Shown: positions 22,162 through 35,640, counted from the first letter of the stretch. The stretch is DNA of 64,000 nt from Diphasiastrum complanatum (GCA_029204225.1 CM055100.1:2069334-2133333), one strand, 5' to 3'. Made by a program: numbers and translations. The notes: generated by a model from the letters alone, not told the origin.

Positions 22162-23023
22162 TGTTGAAAATTGTCACTTCTCACTTGACATTGGTTCATG
22201 TAAATATTGATCAAACATAAGAATATGTTGATGATCTAATTTCACACGTGTGGAGCCTGTTCCCACGTGTGAAAGGATGTACTTTTCATGTTTGTATATA
22301 TCCAAATTGATTTTGTATCATTCTAGTTAGTGTGAACATGAAATGACTAGTTTTTAGTCAAGTTGACTAGTCACCTACAAATTAGCTTTTCCTTGCATGT
22401 GCATGAGTAAATGCTCCCACATGGCAAGTGGATGTTCACATGTGTGTATAGAGTACTAGAAGATAAGAGTTGACCATTTTTCTTAGATCCTATTTTGTAG
22501 GGAATATTCCTATATTCTAGGAGACTAGCTTTTTGGATTTTAGTCATATTCTAGAAGGTCAACTATTGGATAAGGATCAAGGATGGATCAAATGGATAGA
22601 TCTGAGTGATGTGGAGCTCTTCACACGTGTGAAGGCCTGCTGGACTGTACCAGACTCATGGATGTATTTGATCCATAAAAGGATCATCATTTTGCTAAGA
22701 AGAAAGATGAGACTTTTGGACTCTACACTTTTGTGAGTTTTCTAGTCATTTGTCTTGTGATTTTTATGTATGATTGCTATGTAGTATCATTGTACTTGTT
22801 GTTTCAGGTGCAAGTCGTACAGTGGACAGTACTCCACACGTGTGAGGCCGCTCTCACTAAAAAATGATGTGTTGATCCATTGCTCTTGCTTAAATCCAAG
22901 TGTAGTGAATCTAGATCAAGATCTAATGTGTAGAACTTGATAGATTCATTGATTAGGCAACCAATAACTCTCTATGATTGTAAAGTATAATCATTGTTGT
23001 CCTAAAAATTGTAAAATCTATCA
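22162..23023 (+). repeat. 5' LTR of second copia family A element (862 bp)
   Basis: TGTTGAAAATTG...AAATCTATCA, with the PBS following directly. Same length as the LTR at 2210-3071. CACACGTGTG occurs at 22243, 22622 and 22835. It interrupts the RNase H fragment ending at 22161. Confidence 0.93.
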
Positions 23024-23035
23024 TGGTATCAGAGC
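23024..23035 (+). promoter_or_regulatory. primer-binding site, family A (tRNA-iMet)
   Basis: tggtatcagagc immediately after the LTR. A further CACACGTGTG lies in the leader at 23186, outside the LTR. Confidence 0.92.
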
Positions 23036-23616
23036 TAAGTAAGAGAGTGATCATTGAATCATAAATCTTATAAAGATCATTGGCAAAATTTGTTTTTGGC
23101 CAATACTAGTGAGGGCGAGTTCTTCTAGAGTGATAGCTTGTAATCATTTGGATCAAAACGACTTGGAGGTTGTGTATGTACTTTTCACACGTGTGAAACC
23201 GTACAGCAACTTTCAATTCAAGTTACTTTGTGTTTGTTGGTCCCAAAATCACAATACTAGTTCATTTTTTGTGCTTTTTGAAGCATAGTATTGATCTAGA
23301 TTCATTCTAGCTAATGCCTATGACCAAATAGTGTTTTGGATCATTGAAGCATTTCTTTTTAGAGTCTAAAATCAGATCTTAGAGGCTGATTTGTTCAGAT
23401 CCTTAGTTGAAGTGAAATCTCTAAAAAAAGTGTAAAGCAATTTTTTTGTGAGAGTGAAAGCTAGGAATTTTTGGTAAGATCTTTGAGTATCATTTAAGCT
23501 TGTGTGCTAGTTTGATAGAGACAAGCCTATAGGCATTCTAGTAAGCTTTAGGCCTTTTCATAGATCTTTTAAAATTCAACAATCTTAGTGATTTTTTAAA
23601 GAGCATTCATTCTAAA

Positions 23617-26217
23617 ATGTCATCCATGGGTGGATATTTAATGGAATCAAGTGAGAGACTCACTTCCACAAATTATTCCATTTGAAAAGTGAGAATGGAA
23701 TCACTCCTAGTGATCCATGATCTATATGACATAGTTCAAGGAGTAGAGGAAGAGCCTCAAACTCCCCAAGAACAAGCCAAATACAAGAAGAGAGCGAGAT
23801 TAGCTCTACATTGCATAAAGTTAAATGTATGCAATGACCTCTTGAAAGAGGTGTCTTCTTGTACCTCAATTAAAGAGGCTTGGGATTCATTAAAGAGCAT
23901 TTATGAATCCAACAATACTTCAAGAATCCTCATGCTAAGAAATCAAGTTTTCCAAAGCATGAAAGGAAGTGGAGAGAGTGGACAAGACTATGTCCTTAGG
24001 ATCAAATCTCTTAACAAGGAGTTAAGTGCAATAGGAGAGAAGATCCAAGATCAAGAACTAGTACAGATCATCTTGAATGGTCTAGGTGATGATTTTACCA
24101 ACTTAGTCCAATCATTTGCCATTCAAGATATCCATTGAAAAGTTGTACAATGTTCTTATGGCCAAGGAGATTAGGCTTCTACACCTCAAGACAAGAATGA
24201 ATAGCATGTCACTTAATGGAGGAGAGGAGAAAGCTAACTTTACATCTAAAGGCAAGAAGAAGCAAAATCCATTCAAGAAAAATCAAGGCAAGGAGGCCGA
24301 GATGAAGAATGGAGGATCTACCTCCAAAGGCAAAGTGAAGAACAAGACAAAACTAGAGTGTTTCTTTTGTGGAAAGAAATGACACTTTGCCTCAGAATGC
24401 TACTTGAAGAAGAATCAACAAGCCAAAGGAGATCAAGGGAACATTGCTCAAGAGGAAGAAGATGAGGATGGATTCAACACATCCTTAATGGTTGCATCTA
24501 CACCAACTTCAAGTCAAGACACATGGTGGATAGATAGTGGAGCTAGTTCACACATGTCCTTTAACAAGCATTATTTTTCTACTCTTCTATCTTGTAATGA
24601 CTCTAAGAAGTCAATATACACTGCTAGTGATCAAGCATGCAAAATAGATGGCATAGCATCTATACCTCTTTGCTTAGGCACATCTAAAAGGATAGATCTA
24701 GATAATGTTTTGTATGTTCCTACCATTTCAAGAAACTTGCTTAGTGTAGGACAATTAATGGACAATGGACTAGATGTACATTTCAAGAATGGAGTTTGTT
24801 CTATCTTGAAAAATGATAAGTGCATAGCTAGTGGCATTAAGAAAGGTAGACTTTTTAAGTTGGATGCTAATGTTGCAAGTGAAAGTGTGAACTTGGCTAG
24901 GGAGGAGCTAACTCAAGTGGAGCTTTGGCATAAGAGATTAGGCCATCCTAATCTTCAATCTATGGAGTCAATGGCAAGCAAGGAACTAGCTCTCGACCTA
25001 CCAAGAGCTTTCAAGAAGTGTGAAAAAATGTGTGAGGCATGTGGCCTTGCAAAGTCACATAAGTCTTCTTACAAGAGATCTTCATCAAGATCTCTCTCTC
25101 CCTTGGATCTCATACATTCTGATGTACATAGTTTTTCACATGCAAGTAATGGAGGTGCCTTTATGTATGTAACTTTTATAGATGATTGTACTAGATTCAC
25201 ATGGACTATCAAAGAAAAGTCTTGCTTATGAAGCCTTCATTAAGTTCAAGTCTCTAGTAGAGAAACAACTTAGTACTTCTATCAAAGCACTAAGATGTGA
25301 TAATGGAGGAGAGTACACCCCCAATAAAATGAAAGACTTTTGTGAGATCAATGGTATTAAGTTACAATACACTTGTTCCTACACCCCTCAACAAAATGGG
25401 GTGGCCGAGAGGAAAAATAGGAGTCTATGTGAGTGTGCAAAGTCCTTGAGGCTTGATGCATCACTTCCCATCTCATTTTGGGGAGAAGCCATAACATGTG
25501 CTAATTATTTGTGTAATAGACTTCCTAGTAGTGCTATAGATGGGATCTCACCTTATCAAGCCTTGTTTGATAAGAAACCCAATGTAAAAGATTTTAAGAT
25601 CTTTGGATGTACTTGTTATGTACACATTCCTTTGGAGACTAGAAGGAAAGAAGATGCTACCTCCTTCAAAGGAATCTTTGTTGGCTATGGAGAAAATAGC
25701 AAGGGATATAGGATATATGATCCTACATCCAAGAAAGTAAAGGTAAGCAAGGATGTACTTTTTGATGAGTCACAATTTGCTAAGAGCTTGTCAAATGGAT
25801 CTAACCCATTGTGCATTGAAGATCTTGACAAATCCGAGGAGGATCTTGACAAACCCGAGGAGGATCATGATAAACCCGAGGATGGAGATTTGGATCCGAG
25901 TCAAAAGGGGCTGAGAAGATCATCAAGGAGCAAGGCCGAGCCCTCAAGGCTTACCTATGTGGAAAAGGGAAAGCAAAAGGAAGGCTCTACATCTTCTACC
26001 TCTTACTCTTTTTTAGCTACATTGCTTGAAGAACCATCATCTTTTGAAGAAGCATGTAAATCTAAAGTTTGGAGAGATGCAATGCAAGTAGAGTATGATG
26101 CATTAGAAGAGAATCATACTTGGAATCTTGTAAATCTTCCAAGAGGAAAGAAACCACTTGCATGTAAGTGGATTTATAGAATTAAGTACAATCAAGATGG
26201 ATCTATTAGTAAGTACT
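23617..26217 (+). pseudogene. copia gag-protease-integrase (family A), truncated at the RT start
   Basis: Gag starts at ATG 23617 (MSSMGGYLMESSERL) about 580 nt after the PBS. TGA at 23683 replaces the Trp that relatives have in NYSIWK. Frameshifts fall near 24125 and 25200, and a TGA interrupts the zinc knuckle (CFFCGKK then stop, HFASEC). The protease motif WWIDSGASSHM, the integrase zinc site (HKRLGHPN...CEAC) and LRCDNGGEY...QNGVAERKN are readable. Family A sequence stops at about 26217 just inside RT (DGSISKY) and continues as an unrelated copia. Confidence 0.9.
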
Positions 26218-27521
26218 GTTGTGAAGCACACGTCTCTACGCATATTATTTGCATGCGCAGCTGCCTATGATCTGAAGATCCACATTGTAGACGAGAAAAT
26301 AGCCTTCTTGCATGGGGAGCTAAAGAAGAGGTCTACATGGACCAACCACCAGGTTTTACCTGCGAGTCACTTGCTAGCTATGCATGCAGAATGCACAGAA
26401 GCATCTATGGACTGAAACAGTCCACCAGGCAGTGGTACAGAAAGAAGGATCACGCACTTAGATCCTTAGGCTTCTAGCCTTTAATGGCCAACTACAATGT
26501 TTATGTGAAAATCATAAACGTAGAGATCATCATAGTCGGTGTCTACGTAGACGACACTCTGATCCTGTCAGGGAGTGACAATCTAATTGCGTAGGTGAAG
26601 GCATATATTTCGAGGCACTTCGAAATATCGGACCTAGGAGAAGCCAAATGCTACTTGGGTTTACAGATCAATAGAGATCTTCAGGTTGGGAGATTGTATC
26701 TACACCAGTTAAGATACATTCAGAAGATCATTGATGATCTCGACATGGCAGATTTTAAGGGAGTAAATAGTCCAATGGTTCTTGGTGCAGTACTGACAAA
26801 TGAGCACCGTCCCAAAGATGAAGTAGAATGACAAGCAATGGAGCACAAGCCTTACAGAAGGCTTATTGGTTCTTTGATGTACTTGGCAGACAATAGGCGG
26901 CCGGACATTGCTTATGCAGTGTTCAGATTGAGCCAATTCAATATCAATCCAAGTCCAACACACTGAAAGATCGTCAAGAGGATCCTGCAATACATGTAGA
27001 GCACGAAGGACTATGGGCTATGCTATTGTCAAGATGCAGGATTCAAGATTGAATCCTACAGTGATGCAAGCTGGGCATCCCTAAAAGATGATAGTAAAAG
27101 CGTCTCAGGAGGATGCACCATAACAACCGATGCAGCTGTTATCTGGATCAGCAGAAAGCAGACAATAACTGTCCAATCATCTTGTGAGACAGAATATGTT
27201 GCTGCAGCCACAACGGCCAATGAGCTGACATGGCTCAGACAGTTCCTAGATGGACTAGAAAAGAGCACTGATGAACAGTTGATCCTACACATGGACAACA
27301 CCTCCGTTATTCATCTGACAAAAAACCCAGTGTTTCATTCCGGAACGAAGCACATCGCCATCAAATATCACTTGATCAGGGATCTGGTTGAGAAAAACGA
27401 GTTGAAGACCATTTTCATACCAACAAAGCAGATGGTAGCTGATATCTTTACAAAGGCATTGGATAAGACAATGCTTGAAAGGCAGAGAGCCAGCTTGGGA
27501 ATCAGAAAAATACACGGTTAA
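26218..27521 (+). pseudogene. copia RT and RNase H of another lineage, fused to family A
   Basis: The sequence reads TVVKHTSLRILFACAAAYDLKI, then after a 1-nt slip YMDQPPGF and SIYGLKQSTRQWY, the catalytic box VGVYVDDTLIL, SYSDASWASLKDDSKS and TKHIAIKYHLIRD, ending at TAA 27521. At least five stops or slips break it. In composition and motifs it is unlike families A, E, F and H. Confidence 0.85.
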
Positions 27522-28358
27522 AGAGGGAGCTGAAGAAACATTGTGTCTCTACTTTAAAACCTTAGTATTTTTCTTGTACTTGCTTTTTCGCAATATATTC
27601 AGTTGGCCGACATTTCGGGTCAGGCCGACACTTCCAAGTCAGGGTGAGGACGAACTATTGGACATGGACGAACTATCGGACCTCCACTACTCGGGCGTGA
27701 AGTTTTTCAAACTATCACGTTCCGCCGTCACCATGCAAACAACGTTAACACAAATGTACTTAAACAGATGTTTACTTAATCTTAGCTAATCAATCTTATA
27801 ATCTAATCCGTCATGATATATGTATTGGATCAGAGACAAATAGTGAAATATACACAGCAAGAAAACCCTGAATGCAGCACTCAGTGAGGCGCGTATCAAG
27901 GAAGAAAGATAGTTCTAGTAGTAGCTAGTTCCATGCGTGAGAAGAAAACACCTCTCTCACGCCGACGCGCTGATCAAGGAAACAAACAGCGCTCAAGAAA
28001 TATTTCTATGTACACTCGTCTTTTTGATAATATAAACGTGTACATCTCTTTTGCTCAATGTGTAATCTATGAATGTTGTGATGCTTGTTCAATTTCAATA
28101 GTAGATATATATCCGCTGTCATTAAGACATTATCTATTGTTCATAAACACATAGTTAGATTAGCAATAGCTATCTGCTTGTTCGGAGGATGACTAATCAC
28201 GACTTGAGGTAGTGACCTTATCCGAAAGATCGGCTCCATCTGAGCGACAACAAGAATCAACCAGAGAGCCTGCTATATTACCAATAGTGGTCCCAGAGCA
28301 ACCCGATTGCTCGGCCTTATCGAGCTCTTCAAGGACTCAAGGTCAATGATCTCATCAG
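27522..28358 (+). other. probable LTR sequence(s), boundaries not resolved
   Basis: This lies between the end of one copia RNase H (27521) and the family D-type PBS (28359), so it should hold the 3' LTR of the first and the 5' LTR of the second. The 3' end ctcatca next to the PBS fits an LTR end. An imperfect second PBS-like string (tggtcccagagca) sits near 28289. No repeat partner was found. Confidence 0.4.
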
Positions 28359-28370
28359 TGGTATCAAAGC
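28359..28370 (+). promoter_or_regulatory. primer-binding site of second family D copy (one mismatch)
   Basis: tggtatcaaagc differs from the usual tggtatcagagc by one G to A change. The sequence after it aligns with the family D leader. Confidence 0.75.
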
Positions 28371-29585
28371 AGAGTTCATCGTGGTACTTTCCTTCATTTT
28401 TTGAGAGTTCGGGATTTACGACGGGTGGAAAGCGAAAAGTGAAGCACTGGTGCACAATTTCTAGCATACGGAGGCTTGCCAAGCTCAAAACTGTGAATGG
28501 ATTCGGAGACAGGAATTGTCGGCTGAATTGGAACTTTAGCCAAACGGAATTTCAAAGTTCCGTAGGAAGGCTACTTGGCATTTGTGATTGGTATGCATCC
28601 AAGTGGACACCGATTGAAGAATGGTTTGAAGCAAAAGATTGCTTGTTGTAGGGTGACCTCAGGGCAAAGGATTGGCTTGCTAAAGACCTGTACAGGGGCT
28701 GCTAAGTCCAAGGAAAGGAATAAAAACCCTGGCCTAGGGTTTGAGACAACAAAAACATCATTATCTCTCGTTTCTCAGCATTTTTGAGAGTTATGAAAGT
28801 GTAGGAGAAGCCGCCCTAGGCAGTACAACGATCTACTAAACGGCCGCGGGCAGCATAGTGCATTGGATCAGTTTTGTGGGCAGCCATACCCTTTCCACCA
28901 TAGCCAAAAAGCAAGTAGAAGGAGGAGAGGGTCGCGACTGAGGACTCACGTGCGTCCAGTCTGAGTTCTGGCATAGTGCTTTAAAGAGGGTGCACATATT
29001 CGCTGATGACCGTTGGATCTTGAAGTCTAAAGGTCAATGGTGCCAAACAAATCGATGTGGGCCATCAAATCTAGAAGGGCCATTAAGATGTTAAAGAGGG
29101 TCCGAAGAGTATGAAGTGCATTTGGCCATGCAACTTCATTAAAAATCTTCAAAGTGAAATTGGAGTTGGGTCCCAAGTTTTTGAAGGTTGAAGTTTTTTT
29201 AAGGTGAAAAAACAGTTCAAAAGTGCAAAGAGTTCTTATTTCACCTCCTTTAGCCGTTTTGGATCAAACGAAGGGCTACGGACTCCAAACGGAAGGCACC
29301 CGGACCATACCTGCAAGTACGGTATCGCAAAATAGAGTGATTGCAGCAGAGAACGTGCTCAGTGGACGTCAAATCTCTTTAGCCCCTTTCAGGGAGTGGA
29401 TAGTCAGGAGTGTGAGGTAAAAGGCATTTCATGTTTGGAAAGTGACTTGGCTTGCAAAACGCCACCTAAGCGACGGGACGCCTTGGTGTGAAATTTTAGC
29501 AAGTCATTAAAATAAGTTACTGACGTCGCCATTGTAGTCGAAACACTTCATTTAGCCTACGGTTGCAGTTTTAGACAGTTTTGGG

Positions 29586-30963
29586 ATGGCAAACATGGGA
29601 GAGTCCATTTTGAGTGAAAATAGCAAATTGGTCGGGATTTCTAGCTATGCAGTGTGAAAATTCAAATTGAAAAACATACTAATAGAGAAGGAACTGTGGG
29701 ATGTCGTCACTGGTAATGAGAGAAGACCGCCAAATGAAGCGGACATTAAAGTGTTCGATAGGAAGGCGAGGAGAGCTTTAACCTTCATCAACTTGTCAGT
29801 GAAAGACCACATCATTACCCACATAAGTGATGCCATTACACCTAGACAAGCATGGAATGTGCTAAAGGAGCAGTTCGAGACGTCAAATCCATCAAAGATT
29901 ATGTTTTTGAAATCAAAATTGAATAGTGCCCAAATGGAGCAAGGAGAGTACATTTAGACTTATATGACCGTAATCAAGACAATGAGGAATGAACTGCATT
30001 CTATTGGTGAGCGCATACGTGATGTTAAGCTGGTGCTCAATGCACTATGTGACATTGTAGAGCCTTATCATATGTTCGTAAGCGGGATATCATCAAGGGA
30101 AAGATTACCACCAACCTTTGACGAACTCATAGGAATCTTGATGCAGGAGGAGCAACGACGAGAGATGGTGAAAGCTAGACGTCAAAATACTGATGATCAA
30201 GCACTTGCGACATGCTAAAAACAAGGCAAAGGCAAGGGTAAGAAGAAGTCTAAGCAGCAATTTGCCAAGACTCAGGAGGATGAGGGATCATCTAGCAAGA
30301 CCAAGAAGAAGGGCAAATGCTTCCATTGCGGCAAAAAGGGCCATTGAAAAAGCGAGTGTCGAAAATTATTGGCAGAATCAGGCAAGGGAAAACCAAAGCA
30401 AGCAGGTAAACTTGCCGACAAAGTAAAATTGAAGACTCTAGCACCTTCATATCAGCATTGTCATCCAATCAATATGATCAAGCTTGGTACATTGACTCGG
30501 GAGCCACAAGACACATGATAGGAAATAAAGATTGGTTCAGTAGCTTGAAAGAGTTGGACAATGAAACGTTTGCTTCACAAGCAAATGGTGATGTGTGAAA
30601 GATCAAGGGTATAGGTACCATTTCCATCCAACTACCTGATGGCAAAAGCAAGACGATCAAGGAGATATTTTATGTACCAAGTTTGAAGAAAAATCTACTT
30701 TTCGTTGATGTCATTACTAATCAAAAGTTGAAAGTAGAATTTGTCCATGATCGTTGCTTTGTGAAAAATGTGAACCAAAAGTTCAAAGTCATTGCGGATG
30801 GTATAAGGGAGCCCAACACTAAATTGTACAGGTTGAATGCTACAATTAAGGGGCAACATGGACTTATCTCGTCCATTTCATAGCAAATTGAACTATGGCA
30901 TAAAAAGCTTGGTCATTTGAACCTAAGAAGCCTTAGCTTGATGAAAAAATTGAAAATGGTGAA
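29586..30963 (+). pseudogene. copia gag-protease-early integrase (family D copy), truncated
   Basis: ATG at 29586 or 29595 (MGESILSENSKLVG). It aligns along its length with the gag to integrase zinc region of 13414-17551. Stops: TGA near 29657, TAG near 29957, TAA near 30217, TGA in the zinc knuckle near 30345, TGA near 30598, TAG near 30882. The protease keeps YIDSGATRHM. Homology ends at about 30963 just after ELWHKKLGHLNL, so the integrase core and RT are absent. Confidence 0.88.
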
Positions 30964-33140
30964 TGTGCAACGTGCATAGAAAATTTAGAATGCTTCTATT
31001 TATAATCTGATTCGTTCCTATTCAAAGCAACTGCACCTCTCATATACTCATGTTTCTTTGATGAAGTTCACCTCCCATGTTTCATTTCTTGTTATGGATG
31101 TTTTGTTTGCATATTGTACCAAATACCAATCTACTAGGTGAAGATTACTAGGTGAAAAGAGGATAGATCATAAAATGGAACACTGAAATTTGAATTGTAA
31201 CGATATTGAATGGGTTGTATACGGTAGTAACAAGTTGGAAACATATTGAAATCAAGTCGTATTGCATATTTTGAATAGAAAAACTTGATCGATCATGATG
31301 ACTAACATGTTTTTTTGTCCTCCTCCATCAAACAATTATCCATCCCCTTATGTGATCAGCCTCTTTCTATGAATATTTCCAATAGATCACCCTTGCATGC
31401 TTCTATGTAGTGCTCCCAAGTTTTTCCCTTTCACAAAACTCACTTTTCATGTTCTCCTAGACTTGTTTTCAATACCTCTAAGACATTCTATCTTTTAGTC
31501 ATAGCCTTAGTTCTCAATTCACTTTCAATTGAGAGTGTTCTCAAAGACATCACCCATAGAAACATTCACTTCTTGCCTAGAAGTATATGGCAGCCTCCTA
31601 TTCTTATGAGAATTTTTTAATAGTGCAAAGGATAATACCTGCGTCTTGAATATGGAAAATGAGATAATCCCTATTACTTTTTGGCCCTTTTCATATAACC
31701 ACCAAAATCAAACGCATCGCCTAGCCTAATTTTAGAAGACATCACCTAATTATTTATCAAGCTCTACATTTGAGAGCTACATAGCACCTCCAACCCTCGT
31801 ATAGTTTTCTTTTGATGCTCTCTATGAAAGAAAACGCCTTTACAAATATCACTATTCCAACCTCTTGACTCAATCTGAAATTGTCCTCCCTCTCCCCTTG
31901 TTGCCATGTACTGGTAATCAATTCTTGGATTCACATAATAAAACATATATTTGGGTTACAGCAAGAAACTTCCTAGCTTCCACGTATCCATTCTTCCACC
32001 AAATGATTTGTTTTCAGCGAGTCTAATTATTTGCTTTAATCTAATTTCTTGTCCCAAGTTAAGGCCGGTAGAGATCACACTATTAGAGTCTAAACTCTAA
32101 ACCAGATCATGGCTTTTTCTTAGTGCACGTCAAAGATAATAGTTCTAATGAGTTCACATTAATGCGATGCTCTTAATCGTTGCAACAAATTCCCAAATTT
32201 GGATAATATATGTTAAATTCAACCTTCATATTAGTAAAAAATAATTCTATTGAATGCAAAATCGGGATGCCAGATACTAGATAGCCTTGTGCTTCAATTT
32301 TGGAGCAGCCCAGTACGTTAATTGAAAGGTGGAGCTCTCGTGCCATTGCAATATGCAGGGTCACAGTTAACAGTCCATAATCATACCCGTGCAATTAATC
32401 GATCGCTTGAAGCCTGAGCTTTCTTTTATTCTGGGATAGCCTTGATTGGTAGGTCGTACATCTGTCCAGCTGTAAATCTTTTGGTATCTTACAAATGCCC
32501 AAGAATTCATGATTATCAGGAAAGTTAATATATTTCATTGTGCAAAAGTATTAAGAAAAAACAAAGAACCTCTTTTATTTAGACTGATGTTTCTTCAAAA
32601 AAATGAAATGCCCATGAAATAGAAAATACAAGCTCAAAAATACTAAAATAGCTATGTGGTGTAACCCCCCCCCCCCCCTTGCAAATGCCTAAGTTCCTAA
32701 CAAACACCACTCACCGTGATCCGATGAAAAAGCAAAGAGTCAGAAGTTGGCATACTGCAAGACATGACTGGACACACACGACAAAATAGGCTACAAGCTT
32801 CACAAATGTTCAAAAGCAACAGATTCATGTCTGGGTCTGCAATTTAGTACGCACCTTCAATCAACTCGCCCAAAAAGGACACGCACATTTAACGCTCAAG
32901 TAGATTGCCAGACAATCATTCATTCATTCCATTAGAAGATTGAATTGAATTCATCATTTGTGCTTTGTATAACCACATGAGCATTGGTATTGTACAAATA
33001 GCTCCAAAATACAAAGTGTACATTTACATGCGTTACTCCAGTAAAGCGGAACTCAACAGCAATGCACAAGTAGAACCAACTGTCCGATGATTTCACAAAA
33101 CCTTCAACTCCACAGATAAACCATAAGTAAGATATGGGTA
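30964..33140. other. intergenic, nothing recognised
   Basis: AT-rich sequence without a long frame, LTR or repeat I can identify. A 13-15 nt C run lies near 32666-32680. The part next to 33141 is likely 3' UTR of KRP. Confidence 0.5.
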
Positions 33141-34888
33141 TCATTGAAGCTGATGAAGACTACACCATTCAAAGCGGCCTTCCAAAGGGACACCATTTCT
33201 GAAGTCAAAGTTGTATCTGCAGAATAAGATCAGTACAGTTATCAACTTAGGTCTTAAATACATGGCATGAAATCTAGTTAATCGAAACTTGAAATGTATT
33301 TTGATTCTTCGAGTTCCACTGCTCAAAGCTATAAAGACAAAGTAGGAAGACAAGAAAAAATTTCCTACAGAGGAAATTTCACCTTTCAGATAAGGTGCTC
33401 TGCAGTTGTTGCTCTTCAGTGTGGAAAAAAAACTCCTCAATCTCATGAGGAGCGGGAACTATCAGACTCTCACTCGCAGATCTCAGAGCAGCTACTCTGA
33501 ATCTCTGATTCACCCGGACCCTCGTCGACGAACCCGGAGCTTCCGCTGTAATTTCCATGTGACTGAAATTGGAGGTGGGAGTTCCTTCTCTTAAATCTCT
33601 CACCTGTCCTGATTCAGCTACTGATTTACTGCACGCGGAATTTACACACATAACAAGGTCAGCAAACGGTTGCAGCCTCGATTAAAACATATCAATGCAG
33701 CCTTAATATAAACATATCAAACTACGATAACAAGATAGCTCTTCGAATTTACAGGAGACAGTGCTCACTTTTCATAAGCTGATAGACCGTCGTAGTCCAT
33801 TGTGTTATCGCCGAGAGAGACCTCAATCTGCAAGTTTTAGAGCATATTTGATGTTAAAAGAAATGACAAAGTTATTATACCACCAACACATTCGATGAAG
33901 CGTTCACTGAAATTTTCGAACTAAAACTAAAATCCATTCCAAGTAAAAGAGTCTTGCACTCAAATTTATCTGCCCGCTTAACTATAAAACCCACGATCAA
34001 AAAAATAGAATAAAACTTGAATGGTTCGACATGGATATTTACAAAACTTTCAACAAACGTCTTGAACTAGGACAAAAATGATAATCCATTCCAGTGGAAA
34101 AAAATTTCCCAGCACCTTTATTTCCCCCAGAAAACTGTGAGCTCCATAATCACGAATATTAGTTTTTCCTGGAGTCACATTATTACAACACATTTTTCTG
34201 AACTAAAATAAAAGGCTATTCCACTACTATCATGAAAACTAAAAAAAACTATCTAAAAATAATTGCTGCATGGTGAAGTATAGAAATCTATATCAGAAAG
34301 ATTGGTTATTTTCATGACCCATAAGAGGCTTTTTTTTGCTAATGATAAGAATAAAAAAAAAGCTTGACTATTGGGTAGATAGTAATGCCTAACAATATCT
34401 TACGGTAGGATAAGAGTTCAGACAGTTTTAACTAACCTTGAAGAAGACAAACGGTCTTTCTAGCGACCTTAAGAGGCAGTTTTGAGTAATTTTTGAAGTT
34501 ACAAAGAATGCTTTGCCTTTTTGATAGCCTTCAGTAAAGGAGAGAAAAAAACTATTGATTTCAGCTTTTTCAGTGAGAAAAAATTCACCTCTAATCCAAT
34601 GGCAGCTTCTGCTCCACATGAAGCCTGTTCAACAGACGGATGTAGCACCAAATTATTTCCTCCATCCCGGCTGCTCACCTTCTCCAGCTTACGACTTCTG
34701 AGTTCTAGGTAGCAGTTTTCAATCCGCTGTGGCAATTGGAGGGTTATGCTGTCAGATATGGCAACAGATAGCTTCTGGTTCTGCTCTAGAGCCAGTGTTC
34801 TGGCCCTTGTTCTCACACCCATGGATGCATGGGTCACCTCCACTGCTGCTGCCCCCACCCGCTTTCCTTTTCTCATGTACTTCCCCAT
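33141..34888 (-). CDS. KRP: Kip-related protein: cyclin-dependent kinase inhibitor (KRP/ICK), four exons
   Basis: Exons 34888-34589, 33827-33769, 33628-33383 and 33216-33141 are all GT-AG, join in frame and give 226 residues from ATG to TGA. The N terminus MGKYMRKGKRVG with GVRTRARTLAL, the CYLELRSRKLEK box and the IEVSLGDN segment are KRP family motifs. The C terminus, EIEEFF...ERYNFDFRNGVPLEGRFEW, is the conserved CDK/cyclin-binding region. KRPs bind CDKA-cyclin D complexes in the nucleus and restrain G1/S entry and endoreduplication. The length is typical. No lesion is visible, and intron positions separate the conserved blocks cleanly. It is the best supported intact host gene in the window. 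Confidence 0.93.
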
Positions 34889-35640
34889 GTTATCAACTAT
34901 AATAACCAGAGCAAAAATGACTTTGAGGTCATGCGAGAGGGAGAAATACCGAATTTGAGCTCAGGCTAGTGAAAAATAAACTGAATTAATTGGGTTCATA
35001 GATAGACCCAGTTTGAGCTATATCTTACATGGGAGAGCAAGTGTGGAAGAGTTCCAAAATCTACAGAGAGATCCCGTGAGTCTGTGTCATTGCGGCGAAA
35101 TCTTCTGGGAGGGAACAGTTTGTGTTGGAAAAACTGTCTGGATTGCAAGCTACCAGATCAATTTAAGGTTGGTATTGAGAAACGCTGAGATTTGGGATAA
35201 CCCATGAGGACCATTGCTGGGGAAATGTGCTGGTAATGCTGGGAATTGGCAAAAATGGTGACAAGTCCGAAGAAGTTAAGGATGGGAGGTGAGGTGAATA
35301 CGGGCTGCAAAAGCAGAGCGAACTCGAAGGATTTGCAGAAAATTGGTGCAGGAAAAGGGAAGAAATGATGCAAAGGAAGACTGAGTGCTCAGAACAGGGG
35401 AGACAGACACGTACAAAGAGAGAGAGAGAAAGGGGGGGGGGGGAGGGAGCAGTGATAATAGAGCAAGCGATCGATCAATCGAGAAAGAGAGAGAGAGAGA
35501 GAAACGAGAAAAGCGAAAGGGATCGAGAGAGAAAAGCGAGAAAGGACAGGAAGAGCAACCTGCTATTCCGGTGAAGGAGAGGAAGCCCACCTACACGTGC
35601 CAACCCATGCTTTCCCGCCAAATTGCCCTCTACGTTACTC
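34889..35640 (-). promoter_or_regulatory. KRP upstream region: GA-rich tract, G-box and E2F-type site
   Basis: Upstream of the KRP ATG, 35360-35570 is strongly purine-rich on the plus strand (repeated gagagaga, plus a G run near 35432), a pyrimidine-rich leader or promoter tract on the gene strand. A G-box CACGTG lies at 35594-35599 and an E2F consensus TTTCCCGCC at 35611-35619. E2F sites are expected for cell-cycle genes. The transcription start is not determined. Confidence 0.55.
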
